Shown in pieces: positions 1 to 6,229 of a DNA stretch of 10,354 nt. The position numbers and the translations under genes were made by a program. The stretch lies in NCBI GenBank assembly GCA_003500955.1, contig DNQP01000166.1, positions 1 to 10,354 of the forward strand. The letters run 5' to 3'. Origin of the DNA: Curvibacter sp. (lineage in GTDB: Bacteria > Pseudomonadota > Gammaproteobacteria > Burkholderiales > Burkholderiaceae_C). Within the stretch, counting starts at the first letter, position 1, and each line of letters starts with the position of its first letter. The notes beneath the pieces were generated by a model. The model did no database searches. It was not told the origin of the DNA and worked only from the letters and a program-made list of their open reading frames with translations.

Positions 1-1103
1 CGCATGCGCCGCGAGTGCGCATGCACGGCCTCGACCAGGGCCGTCACATGCTCAGGCGGGGTGTACTGGCTGATGCCGTGGCCCAGATTGAAGATGTGCG
101 TGGGGCCGCTGGCTGATCGGTCCGTGTGCGGACGGCCGAAGCTCTCCAGCACCTTTTTCACCTCGGCCTCGATGGCCGCCGGTGGCGCAAACAGCACATT
201 GGGGTCGATATTGCCCTGCAGCGCCTTGCCCGGCCCGCCCACCTGACCGCCCACCAGCGCGCGCGCCTGGCCCAGGTTCATCGTCCAGTCCAGCCCCAGC
301 ACCTCGCAGTCCAGCGCCCCCATCTGCTGCAGCCACAGCCCCCCACCCTTGGTGAAGACGATGCGCGGCACGATCTGCCCGTCCACGCCGTGGCGCTCGA
401 GCTGTCCCAGCACCCGGGCCGTGTAGGCCAGGCTGAAGTCCTGGAAGGCCCCATCGGCCAGCACCCCACCCCAGGAATCGAAGACCATCACGGCCTGGGC
501 GCCCGCATCGATCTGCGCGTTCAGATAGGCCGCCACGGCGTCGGCATTGACGGCCAGGATGCGGTGCATCAGGTCCGGGCGGCTGTAGAGCATGCTCTTG
601 ACCAGGCGGTAGTCGTCCGAGCCCGCGCCCTCGACCATGTAGCAGGCCAGGGTCCAGGGGCTGCCCGAGAAGCCGATCAGGGGCACGCGGCCGTTCAAGG
701 CCTTGCGGATGGAGGTGACGGCGTCAAAGACGTAGCGCAGCTTGTCCAGGTCCGGGACCTGCAGCTTGGCCACGGCGGCCTCGTCGCGCACGGGGTGGGC
801 AAAGCGTGGGCCCTCCCCTTGCGCAAAAGACAGGCCCAGGCCCATGGCGTCGGGCACGGTGAGGATGTCGGAGAAGAGGATGGCCGCGTCCAGCGGGTAG
901 CGCGCCAGGGGCTGCAGGGTGACCTCGGTGGCGTAGTCCACATTCGTGGCCAGGCCCATGAAGCTGCCGGCCTTGGCGCGCGTGGCGCAGTACTCGGGCA
1001 GGTAGCGCCCGGCCTGGCGCATGAGCCACAGCGGGGTGTGGGCTGTGGCCTGGCGCAGGCAGGCGCGCAGGAAGGTGTCGTTCTGCAGGGGGGCGTAGGG
1101 CAT
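1..1103 (-). CDS. hemE: Uroporphyrinogen decarboxylase HemE (3' end beyond window)
   Basis: HemE is a cytoplasmic enzyme that decarboxylates the four acetate side chains of uroporphyrinogen III to give coproporphyrinogen III, the step before heme and (bacterio)chlorophyll synthesis diverge. Translating leftward from the ATG at 1103-1101 gives an open frame of 367 complete codons to the window edge. The family is about 350-370 residues long, so only a few residues and the stop should be missing. Visible family motifs are [11 protein letters not shown] (28-38, R29 and R33 as substrate-binding arginines), LFSDIL with D79 (the conserved catalytic Asp), CYMVEG (Y155), VFDSWGG (S210) and the C-terminal FNLGHGI with H342. 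All expected active-site residues are present. An AGGAG ribosome-binding site lies at 1120-1116, 12 nt from the ATG, slightly long but acceptable. The gene is divergent from dxs-hemA and shares an AT-rich regulatory gap with it. In many Burkholderiales hemE is near priA, but that side is outside the window. The identification is very secure. Confidence 0.97.
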   Translation of the reverse strand, partial: MPYAPLQNDTFLRACLRQATAHTPLWLMRQAGRYLPEYCATRAKAGSFMGLATNVDYATEVTLQPLARYPLDAAILFSDILTVPDAMGLGLSFAQGEGPRFAHPVRDEAAVAKLQVPDLDKLRYVFDAVTSIRKALNGRVPLIGFSGSPWTLACYMVEGAGSDDYRLVKSMLYSRPDLMHRILAVNADAVAAYLNAQIDAGAQAVMVFDSWGGVLADGAFQDFSLAYTARVLGQLERHGVDGQIVPRIVFTKGGGLWLQQMGALDCEVLGLDWTMNLGQARALVGGQVGGPGKALQGNIDPNVLFAPPAAIEAEVKKVLESFGRPHTDRSASGPTHIFNLGHGISQYTPPEHVTALVEAVHAHSRRM

Positions 1104-1164
1104 GGGGACGGTCGACTCCTGTTCTGGACCCGCCCTGGATTGGGCTTGGGTGTCAGATTTTTAT

Positions 1165-1201
1165 TTGATGAAAGTGTCAATTTAACTTGACGTTTTGTCA
1201 A
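1165..1201. promoter_or_regulatory. Phased inverted half-site array (candidate operator) between hemE and dxs
   Basis: Four 5-bp half-sites lie on an AT-rich stretch: TTGAT (1165-1169), GTCAA (1176-1180), TTGAC (1187-1191) and GTCAA (1197-1201). They alternate in orientation and their starts are 11, 11 and 10 bp apart, so all lie roughly on one face of the helix. TTGAC-N5-GTCAA is a perfect inverted repeat. The 18-mer TGTCAATTTAACTTGACG (1175-1192) has the form TGT-N12-ACG, one base from the TGT-N12-ACA consensus of the CrtJ/PpsR repressors of purple bacteria. It is not a standard FNR box, because the spacing is 5-6 rather than 4. The array overlaps the proposed dxs -35 element, where a repressor or redox regulator would act, and could control hemE as well. 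The repeats are seen directly; the identity of the binding protein is inferred. Confidence 0.55.
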
Positions 1202-1214
1202 ATCTCTATAAATT
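1187..1214 (+). promoter_or_regulatory. Candidate sigma-70 promoter of dxs-hemA
   Basis: A near-consensus -35 hexamer TTGACG (1187-1192, 5 of 6 matches to TTGACA) is followed after 16 bp by TAAATT (1209-1214, 4 of 6 matches to TATAAT). Transcription would start near 1221, giving a leader of about 24 nt before the dxs ATG at 1245. The -35 is itself one half-site of the palindrome array, so regulator binding would compete directly with RNA polymerase. TATAAA at 1207-1212 is a better -10 match but gives only a 14-bp spacer. A hemE promoter on the opposite strand is less clear: TTGACA occurs twice (1201-1196 and 1180-1175), without a good -10 at standard spacing. Confidence 0.45.
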
Positions 1215-1244
1215 AGGGATTCGTCGACCAACCCCAGGCGAATC

Positions 1245-3155
1245 ATGGCGTCTTTGCTGGACCGGATGGAATCCCCCGCTGACCTGCGCCAGCTGTCGTT
1301 TGAACAGCTGCAGCCGCTGGCAGATGAACTGCGCGAGCAGCTGCTGACGACGGTCGCCCGCACGGGGGGGCACCTGAGTGCCAACCTGGGAACGGTGGAA
1401 CTGACCATCGCCCTGCACTATGTGTTCCACACCCCGGAAGACCGCCTGGTCTGGGACGTCGGCCATCAGACTTACCCGCACAAGATGCTGACCGGCCGCG
1501 CAGCGCGCATGGGCACGCTGCGCCAGCAGGGCGGGCTCAGCGGCTTCCCGCGCCGCGTCGAGAGCGTCTACGACACCTTTGGCACCGCGCATTCGTCCAC
1601 CAGCATCTCCGCCGCCCTGGGCATGGCCATGGCGGCCCGCCAGACCGGCGCCTCCCGCAAGGTCGTCGCCATCATCGGCGACGGGGCCCTGACCGCCGGC
1701 ATGGCCTACGAGGCCCTGAACAATGCCGGCGCCAGCGATTGCGATCTGCTGGTGATCCTGAACGACAACGACATGTCCATCAGCCCACCGGTGGGCGCCC
1801 TGAACGACTACCTGGCGCAACTGATGTCGGGCCGCTTCTACGCCCAGGCCCGTGCCGCGGGTCGCCAGGTGCTGCAGAGCGCACCACCCCCACTCTTTGC
1901 ACTGGCCCGGCATCTGGAGCAACAGACCCGGCAGCTGGTGCACAAGGACACGCTGTTCGAGAAACTCGGCTTCACGTACACCGGCCCGATCGACGGGCAC
2001 GATCTGGACACGCTGGTACCGACCCTGCAAAGCCTCTCGCAGGCCAAGGGACCGCAATTCCTGCATGTGGTGACGCGCAAGGGCAAGGGCTATGGCCGGG
2101 CGGAGGCCGATCCCATCGCCTACCACGGCCCCGGCAAATTCGATCCCCAGGTGGGCCTGGTCAACGCCAAGACACCGCCCGCGCCCACCTACTCCCAGGT
2201 GTTTGGCGACTGGCTCTGCGATATGGCCGCCCAGGACCCGCGCCTGATCGGCATCACGCCGGCGATGCGCGAGGGCTCGGGCATGGTGACGTTCAGCGAG
2301 CGCTATCCCGGTCGTTACGTCGATGTGGGGATCGCCGAGCAGCATGCCGTGACCCTGGCTGCAGGCATGGCGTGCGAAGGCCTCAAGCCCGTGGTGGCGA
2401 TCTATTCGACCTTCCTCCAGCGCGCCTATGACCAACTGATCCACGACGTGGCCCTGCAGAAACTGCCGGTCGTCTTCGCGCTGGACCGCGCGGGCATGGT
2501 GGGCCCGGACGGCGCGACCCACGCCGGCATGTTCGACATCGCGTTCACGCGCTGCATCCCGAACATGAGCATCGCCTGCCCTCCGGACGCGCGGGAATGC
2601 CGCCAACTGCTGTCGACCGCCTTTGCCCAGGACCATCCGGTGACAGTGCGTTACCCCCGGGGCAAGTGTCATGGGGCGCCTGCAGCCACCGACCTGGAGG
2701 CCCTGCCCTTCGGGAAAGCCGAGCTGCGCCGCCAGGGCCAGCGTGTCGCCCTGCTGGCCTTCGGGCCCCTGCTTCACGAAGCGCTCCAGGTGGCCGAAGC
2801 GCTGGACTGCACGGTCGTGAACATGCGCTGGGCCAAGCCACTGGACCTGGATCTGCTGCGCGAGGTGGCGCGGACCCATCAGGCCCTGGTGACGATCGAA
2901 GACGGTTGCCGACTCGGCGGCGCGGGCGCGGCCGTGCTGGAAGCCCTGCAGGACCTGCCCGCACCACCCGAGGTCCTGACCATCGGCTTCGAGGATGAGT
3001 TCACGGAGCATGGCGACCCCGCGGCGCTGATGGAGATGTATGGCCTGACAGCCCGGACGATCGAAGCAAAAATCGTCGCGCGCTGGCCGCGGCTGTTCGG
3101 TGCCCAGCAGGCGGCAGGGGGCAGCGTGACGCCGCTTTTGCGCAGGGTGAACTGA
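1245..3155 (+). CDS. dxs: 1-deoxy-D-xylulose-5-phosphate synthase
   Basis: Dxs condenses pyruvate and glyceraldehyde-3-phosphate with thiamine diphosphate (TPP). It is the first and usually flux-controlling step of the MEP isoprenoid pathway (quinones, undecaprenol, carotenoids, the phytyl tail of chlorophylls) and also serves thiamine and pyridoxal synthesis. The 636 residues are close to the usual length of about 620. Motifs in order: GGHLSANLG (41-49, H43), [11 protein letters not shown] (70-80, H74), the TPP/Mg motif from GDGALTAG (145-152) through NDNDMSIS (173-180), GPIDGHD (247-253), VGIAEQHAV (361-369, with the proton-relay Glu E365), LDRAG (413-417), THAG (425-428) and GGAGAAVLE (558-566). 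All catalytic residues appear intact. A loop usually rich in glycine reads YPRGKCHG (470-477), and about 16 extra residues follow the usual C-terminus. The start ATG has a weak AGGCG site 4 nt upstream. The stop TGA directly abuts the hemA ATG, so the pair is probably co-transcribed and translationally coupled. Whether it is the only dxs in the genome cannot be seen here. Confidence 0.97.
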   Translation: MASLLDRMESPADLRQLSFEQLQPLADELREQLLTTVARTGGHLSANLGTVELTIALHYVFHTPEDRLVWDVGHQTYPHKMLTGRAARMGTLRQQGGLSGFPRRVESVYDTFGTAHSSTSISAALGMAMAARQTGASRKVVAIIGDGALTAGMAYEALNNAGASDCDLLVILNDNDMSISPPVGALNDYLAQLMSGRFYAQARAAGRQVLQSAPPPLFALARHLEQQTRQLVHKDTLFEKLGFTYTGPIDGHDLDTLVPTLQSLSQAKGPQFLHVVTRKGKGYGRAEADPIAYHGPGKFDPQVGLVNAKTPPAPTYSQVFGDWLCDMAAQDPRLIGITPAMREGSGMVTFSERYPGRYVDVGIAEQHAVTLAAGMACEGLKPVVAIYSTFLQRAYDQLIHDVALQKLPVVFALDRAGMVGPDGATHAGMFDIAFTRCIPNMSIACPPDARECRQLLSTAFAQDHPVTVRYPRGKCHGAPAATDLEALPFGKAELRRQGQRVALLAFGPLLHEALQVAEALDCTVVNMRWAKPLDLDLLREVARTHQALVTIEDGCRLGGAGAAVLEALQDLPAPPEVLTIGFEDEFTEHGDPAALMEMYGLTARTIEAKIVARWPRLFGAQQAAGGSVTPLLRRVN

Positions 3156-4409
3156 ATGGATGTCTGGACGCTGGGACTCAACCACCGCTCGGCGCCGCTC
3201 GACCTGCGCGAGCGCTTTGTGTTTGCGTCGGAGCGCCTCGGCGACACGCTGCACGGCCTGCGTCGCGCCTTCGCGAGCCACAAGGAAGTCGCGATCCTGT
3301 CCACCTGCAACCGGACCGAGATCTATTGCGCCGGCGACCAGGTCCGGCTGCCCGAAACCCTGAGCTGGCTGGCCGATGCCGGGCAGACGGAGCTCGACAC
3401 CCTCAAGCAGCACACCTACTGGCTGCAGGCCGACGCATCGGCGCGGCACGCCTTCCGGGTGGCCAGCGGGCTGGACTCCATGGTGCTGGGGGAGCCGCAG
3501 ATCCTCGGCCAGCTCAAAGACGCCGTACGCATCGCCAGCGACGCGGGCTCGCTGGGCAGCACGCTCAACCAGCTGTTCCAGCGCTCATTCTCTGTCGCCA
3601 AGGAAGTCCGAAGCTCGACCGAGATCGGCGCGCATTCGATCAGCATGGCGGCCGCTGCGGTGCGCCTGGCCTCGCGCATCTTCGAGAACCACCGGGACAC
3701 CCATGTGCTCTTTGTCGGCGCCGGCGAGATGATCGAACTCTGCGTGGCGCACTTCGCCGCGAAATCACCCGGCTCCCTGACCATCGCCAACCGCTCCCTC
3801 GACAAGGCCGAAGGCCTGGCACAACAGTACGGCGGGCGCGGCATGGCCCTGGCCGACCTGCCCCAACGGCTGCACGAGTTCGACATCGTGGTCAGCTGCA
3901 CGGCCAGCACCCTGCCCCTGATCGGACTGGGCGCCGTCAAACGTGCGCTGCAGCGGCGCCGGCGGCGACCGATGTTCATGGTCGACCTGGCCGTGCCCCG
4001 CGACATCGAGCCGGAAGTGAAGTCGCTTGCCGATGTCTACCTCTACACCGTGGACGACCTGGCCGACGTGGTGAGCCAGGGGCAGTCCCACCGGCAGGCT
4101 GCCGTGTCCGACGCCGAGCTCATCATCGACTCGGGCGTGCAGAAGTTCATGGACTGGCTGGCGCAGCGCAGCCAGGTGCCCATGATCCAGCAGCTCAACC
4201 AGCGCGCCGAAAACTGGCGGCAGGCGGAGCTGGTGCGCGCCCGCAAACAGCTGGAAAAAGGACAGGATCTGGACAGCGTGCTGGAATCGGTGACCCTGGG
4301 GCTGATGAAGAAGATGCTGAACGGCCCGCTGCGCGAACTGAACCAGCGCGATGCGCCCGGGCGCGATCAGGCCAAAGCGGCGGTCGAGCAGTTCTTCCTC
4401 AAACCCTGA
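3156..4409 (+). CDS. hemA: Glutamyl-tRNA reductase
   Basis: GluTR reduces glutamyl-tRNA(Glu) with NADPH to glutamate-1-semialdehyde, the first committed and most tightly controlled step of the C5 route to 5-aminolevulinate and all tetrapyrroles. The 417-residue length is normal. The N-terminal catalytic domain has GLNHRSAPLDLRER (7-20) and STCNRTE (49-55) with the nucleophile C51. H98 and GLDSMVLGEPQILGQ (105-119) follow. The NADPH-binding domain begins around VLFVGAGEM (184-192) and contains ANRSLDKA (211-218) and VDLAVPRDIEP (276-286). The C-terminal helical dimerisation domain runs from about 310 to 417. An AGGGTG-type ribosome-binding site lies within the end of dxs, and the start follows the dxs stop with no gap. 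In many Burkholderiales hemA sits with prfA-prmC. Here it follows dxs and is convergent with msrQ, so it is either relocated or a second copy. The function is secure. Confidence 0.97.
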   Translation: MDVWTLGLNHRSAPLDLRERFVFASERLGDTLHGLRRAFASHKEVAILSTCNRTEIYCAGDQVRLPETLSWLADAGQTELDTLKQHTYWLQADASARHAFRVASGLDSMVLGEPQILGQLKDAVRIASDAGSLGSTLNQLFQRSFSVAKEVRSSTEIGAHSISMAAAAVRLASRIFENHRDTHVLFVGAGEMIELCVAHFAAKSPGSLTIANRSLDKAEGLAQQYGGRGMALADLPQRLHEFDIVVSCTASTLPLIGLGAVKRALQRRRRRPMFMVDLAVPRDIEPEVKSLADVYLYTVDDLADVVSQGQSHRQAAVSDAELIIDSGVQKFMDWLAQRSQVPMIQQLNQRAENWRQAELVRARKQLEKGQDLDSVLESVTLGLMKKMLNGPLRELNQRDAPGRDQAKAAVEQFFLKP

Positions 4410-4421
4410 GCCCGCTGACTG

Positions 4422-4450
4422 GGTCGAACACCTGGCCTGTGGTGTCGACC
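4422..4450. terminator. Bulged hairpin in the hemA/msrQ convergent gap
   Basis: In the 64-bp gap between the two convergent stops, GGTCGAACACC (4422-4432) can pair with GGTGTCGACC (4441-4450) across an 8-nt loop, with a single bulged A. The symmetric position suits a bidirectional terminator for hemA and msrQ transcripts. No T tract follows on either strand, so it is not a textbook intrinsic terminator. It could work with Rho or protect 3' ends. The hairpin is visible; termination is inferred. Confidence 0.45.
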
Positions 4451-4473
4451 TCTACGACGATCGCAAGGACCCG

Positions 4474-5145
4474 CTAGCGCGCGCGCTGATCGACCCGCGC
4501 AGGGCCAACAGCAGGCCTGCCGCCTTGGCGTGAGAAGCGGCGCCAGAGGCGCCAGGCCAACAGAAAGCCGAGCACCGCGGCGTAGACATAGACCTCGGCA
4601 AAGTCATTCTTGCCCGCGCGCATCCAGAAGAAATGCAGCACGGCCAGCACCGCGACGGCATAGACCAGCCGGTGCAGCATCTGCCAGCGCGCCGGGCCCA
4701 GCCAGCGGATGGCGCGGTTCCACGAGGTCGCCGCCAGCGGGGTCAGCAGCACGATGGCCGTGAAGCCGACGAGGATGAAGGGACGCTTGGGTATGTCGAG
4801 CGCGATCTCCTGCAAATCGAAGCCCATGTCGAACCAGGCATAGCACAGCAGGTGCAGGACGGCGTAGAAGTAGACATACAGGCCCAGCATGCGCCGCAGA
4901 CGCGCCAGGCCAGGGAGCCCGAAGCTCACGCGCAAGGGTGTCACGGCCAGCACCACGCACAGCAGGCGCAAGGTCCAGTCTCCGGTCGCGCGCAGCAGGT
5001 ACTCGGCAGGATTGGCGCCGAGCTGATCCGCGAAAGCACCATAGACCAGCCAGCCCGCGGGCGCCAGACAGCCCAGAAACAGCAGGGGCTTCGCGGCCCA
5101 GCTCAGCAAAGCGCGGTTGAGCGACGCGCGCAGCACACCGCTCAC
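4474..5145 (-). CDS. msrQ: MsrQ, heme-binding membrane subunit of the MsrPQ methionine sulfoxide reductase
   Basis: MsrQ (formerly YedZ) is an inner-membrane b-type cytochrome that passes electrons from the respiratory quinone pool or cytoplasmic flavin reductase to periplasmic MsrP, which repairs oxidised methionines. The 223-residue product has about six hydrophobic segments (roughly 18-38, 58-70, 87-105, 122-138, 158-174 and 182-200). Conserved histidines of the family's heme-ligand set are seen at H98 (AVLHLLCY), H158 (WQMLHRL) and H171 (LAVLHFFW). The motifs GPARWQMLHRLVY and DIPKRPFILVG are typical. The start is GTG (5145-5143), immediately after the msrP stop TGA. No in-frame ATG occurs before residue 86, so the GTG is required for a complete first half. 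The two genes are probably translationally coupled. The gene ends convergently against hemA. The assignment is secure from sequence and from adjacency to msrP. Confidence 0.95.
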   Translation of the reverse strand: MSGVLRASLNRALLSWAAKPLLFLGCLAPAGWLVYGAFADQLGANPAEYLLRATGDWTLRLLCVVLAVTPLRVSFGLPGLARLRRMLGLYVYFYAVLHLLCYAWFDMGFDLQEIALDIPKRPFILVGFTAIVLLTPLAATSWNRAIRWLGPARWQMLHRLVYAVAVLAVLHFFWMRAGKNDFAEVYVYAAVLGFLLAWRLWRRFSRQGGRPAVGPARVDQRAR

Positions 5146-6144
5146 TCAGTAGAACTTCTTCAGGTCCATGCCGGCGTAAAGCTGCCCGACCTGGGCCTCG
5201 TAGCCGTTGAACATCAGCGTCTTGCGCTTCTTGGCGAACAGGCCGTCCTCGCCGATGCGCCGTTCGCTCGCCTGGCTCCAGCGCGGGTGGGCGACGTCGG
5301 GATTCACATTGGAATAGAAACCGTACTCCTGCGGCGCGGCAATGTTCCAGGCTGTGGCCGGCTGCTTTTCGACGAAGCGGATCTTGACCAGGCTCTTGCC
5401 GCTCTTGAAGCCGTATTTCCAGGGCACCACGAGACGCAGCGGTGCGCCGTTCTGCTTGGGCAGAACCTCGCCATACATGCCGAAGGCCAGCAGAGAGAGC
5501 GGATGCATGGCCTCGTCCATGCGCAAGCCCTCGGTGTAGGGCCAGAGCAGCACGCGCGAGCTCACATAGGGCATGGTCTTCTTGTCGGCCAAGGTCACGA
5601 ACTCGACGTACTTCGCATTGCCCAGCGGCTCGACTTTCTTGATCAGCTCGGCCACCGAGTAACCGACCCAGGGAATCACCATGGACCAGCCCTCGACGCA
5701 ACGCAGGCGGTAGATGCGCTCCTCCATGGGCGCGAGCTTGAGCAGATCCTCCAGCGTGTAGTTGCCCGGCTTCTTGACCAGGCCCTCGACGGACACGGTC
5801 CAGGGCGAGGTGGGCAAGGTGTGGGCATTGCGGGCCGGATCGCCCTTGTCCATGCCGAATTCGTAGAAGTTGTTGTAGCCGCTCGCGTCCTGGTAGTCCG
5901 TGAGCTTGTCCAGGGTGCTGGCGCCGGCCACTGCCGAGACGCGCCCCGGCAGGGCGGCGAGCTTGCCGGGACGTGGCACCTGGCTGGCACGCGCATCGCG
6001 CGCTGCCCAGCTGGCCATCACGGCGCCAGCAGCACCGCCGGCCATCAGCCGCAGCAGCTCACGTCGCTGCTGGTAGATCCCGGGCGGTGTGATCTCGCTG
6101 GTGATGGGATGGACGAAGCCGTCGTCGCGGGTCTTGATCAACAT
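5146..6144 (-). CDS. msrP: MsrP, periplasmic molybdopterin-dependent protein-methionine-sulfoxide reductase
   Basis: MsrP (formerly YedY) is a sulfite-oxidase-fold molybdoenzyme that reduces both R and S diastereomers of methionine sulfoxide in periplasmic proteins, using electrons from MsrQ. The 332-residue length fits the family. The N-terminus carries a twin-arginine signal: Q-R-R-E-L-L (26-31, R27-R28), a hydrophobic stretch (about 33-47) and a likely cleavage after an Ala-rich region near residue 53. The molybdenum-ligand cysteine lies in [14 protein letters not shown] (C149). Other family motifs are NNFYEFG (91-97), [11 protein letters not shown] (113-123), [12 protein letters not shown] (241-252) and the C-terminal FNGYEAQV. 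The ATG at 6144-6142 has a strong AGGAGG site 8 nt upstream, which lies in the 3' arm of a hairpin. The gene is followed without a gap by msrQ and lies 85 bp after ccsA in the same direction. Note the variant RRELL in place of the more usual R-R-x-F-L-K. Confidence 0.97.
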   Translation of the reverse strand: MLIKTRDDGFVHPITSEITPPGIYQQRRELLRLMAGGAAGAVMASWAARDARASQVPRPGKLAALPGRVSAVAGASTLDKLTDYQDASGYNNFYEFGMDKGDPARNAHTLPTSPWTVSVEGLVKKPGNYTLEDLLKLAPMEERIYRLRCVEGWSMVIPWVGYSVAELIKKVEPLGNAKYVEFVTLADKKTMPYVSSRVLLWPYTEGLRMDEAMHPLSLLAFGMYGEVLPKQNGAPLRLVVPWKYGFKSGKSLVKIRFVEKQPATAWNIAAPQEYGFYSNVNPDVAHPRWSQASERRIGEDGLFAKKRKTLMFNGYEAQVGQLYAGMDLKKFY

Positions 6145-6150
6145 GGGACT

Positions 6151-6181
6151 GCCCTCCTAAGCATATGAGTCGTGGGAGGGC
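6151..6181 (-). promoter_or_regulatory. Hairpin enclosing the msrP ribosome-binding site
   Basis: On the transcribed strand the msrP leader has GCCCTCC (6181-6175), a 17-nt loop (6174-6158) and GGAGGGC (6157-6151), a perfect 7-bp inverted repeat. The 3' arm contains most of the AGGAGG Shine-Dalgarno sequence (6158-6153), with the ATG 8 nt further on. If formed in the mRNA, this stem would hide the ribosome-binding site and lower msrP-msrQ translation until opened by a ligand, heat, a small RNA or ribosome traffic. The complementarity is directly visible; a regulatory role is inferred. A strong SD may also pair by chance with a C-rich stretch. Confidence 0.4.
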
Positions 6182-6229
6182 GGCCGTTCTTACAAAGTTC
6201 CCGGCCTGCGGCGGGCTTACGGCGATTGC

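Noticed and set aside
126..1190. A 354-codon plus-strand open frame opposite hemE
   Set aside because: The minus-strand frame encodes an intact HemE with all active-site residues. The plus-strand product has shadow-frame composition.
1165..1201. Reading the palindromes in the hemE-dxs gap as FNR boxes
   Set aside because: FNR sites are TTGAT-N4-ATCAA. Here the spacers are 5-6 bp and most half-sites are TTGAC/GTCAA, so the match is poor.
1206..3449. A very long open frame (747 codons) on the minus strand opposite dxs and the start of hemA
   Set aside because: It is rich in Arg, Gly, His, Gln and Ala with no recognisable domain, and lies fully antisense to clearly conserved dxs and hemA. Long antisense frames are expected in high-GC coding DNA.
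4476..4487. 12-bp perfect palindrome AGCGCGCGCGCT at the msrQ 3' end
   Set aside because: Alternating GC runs are frequent in this base composition. It covers the msrQ stop region and has no T tract or partner site to suggest function.
4633..6168. A 511-codon plus-strand open frame opposite msrQ and msrP
   Set aside because: It is antisense to two secure genes, its composition (His, Gln, Arg, Gly) is typical of a shadow frame, and no domain is seen.
6200..6215. Small GC-rich inverted repeat between ccsA and msrP as a ccsA terminator
   Set aside because: The stem is short and imperfect with a 3-nt loop and a bulge, and no T tract follows on the transcribed strand.
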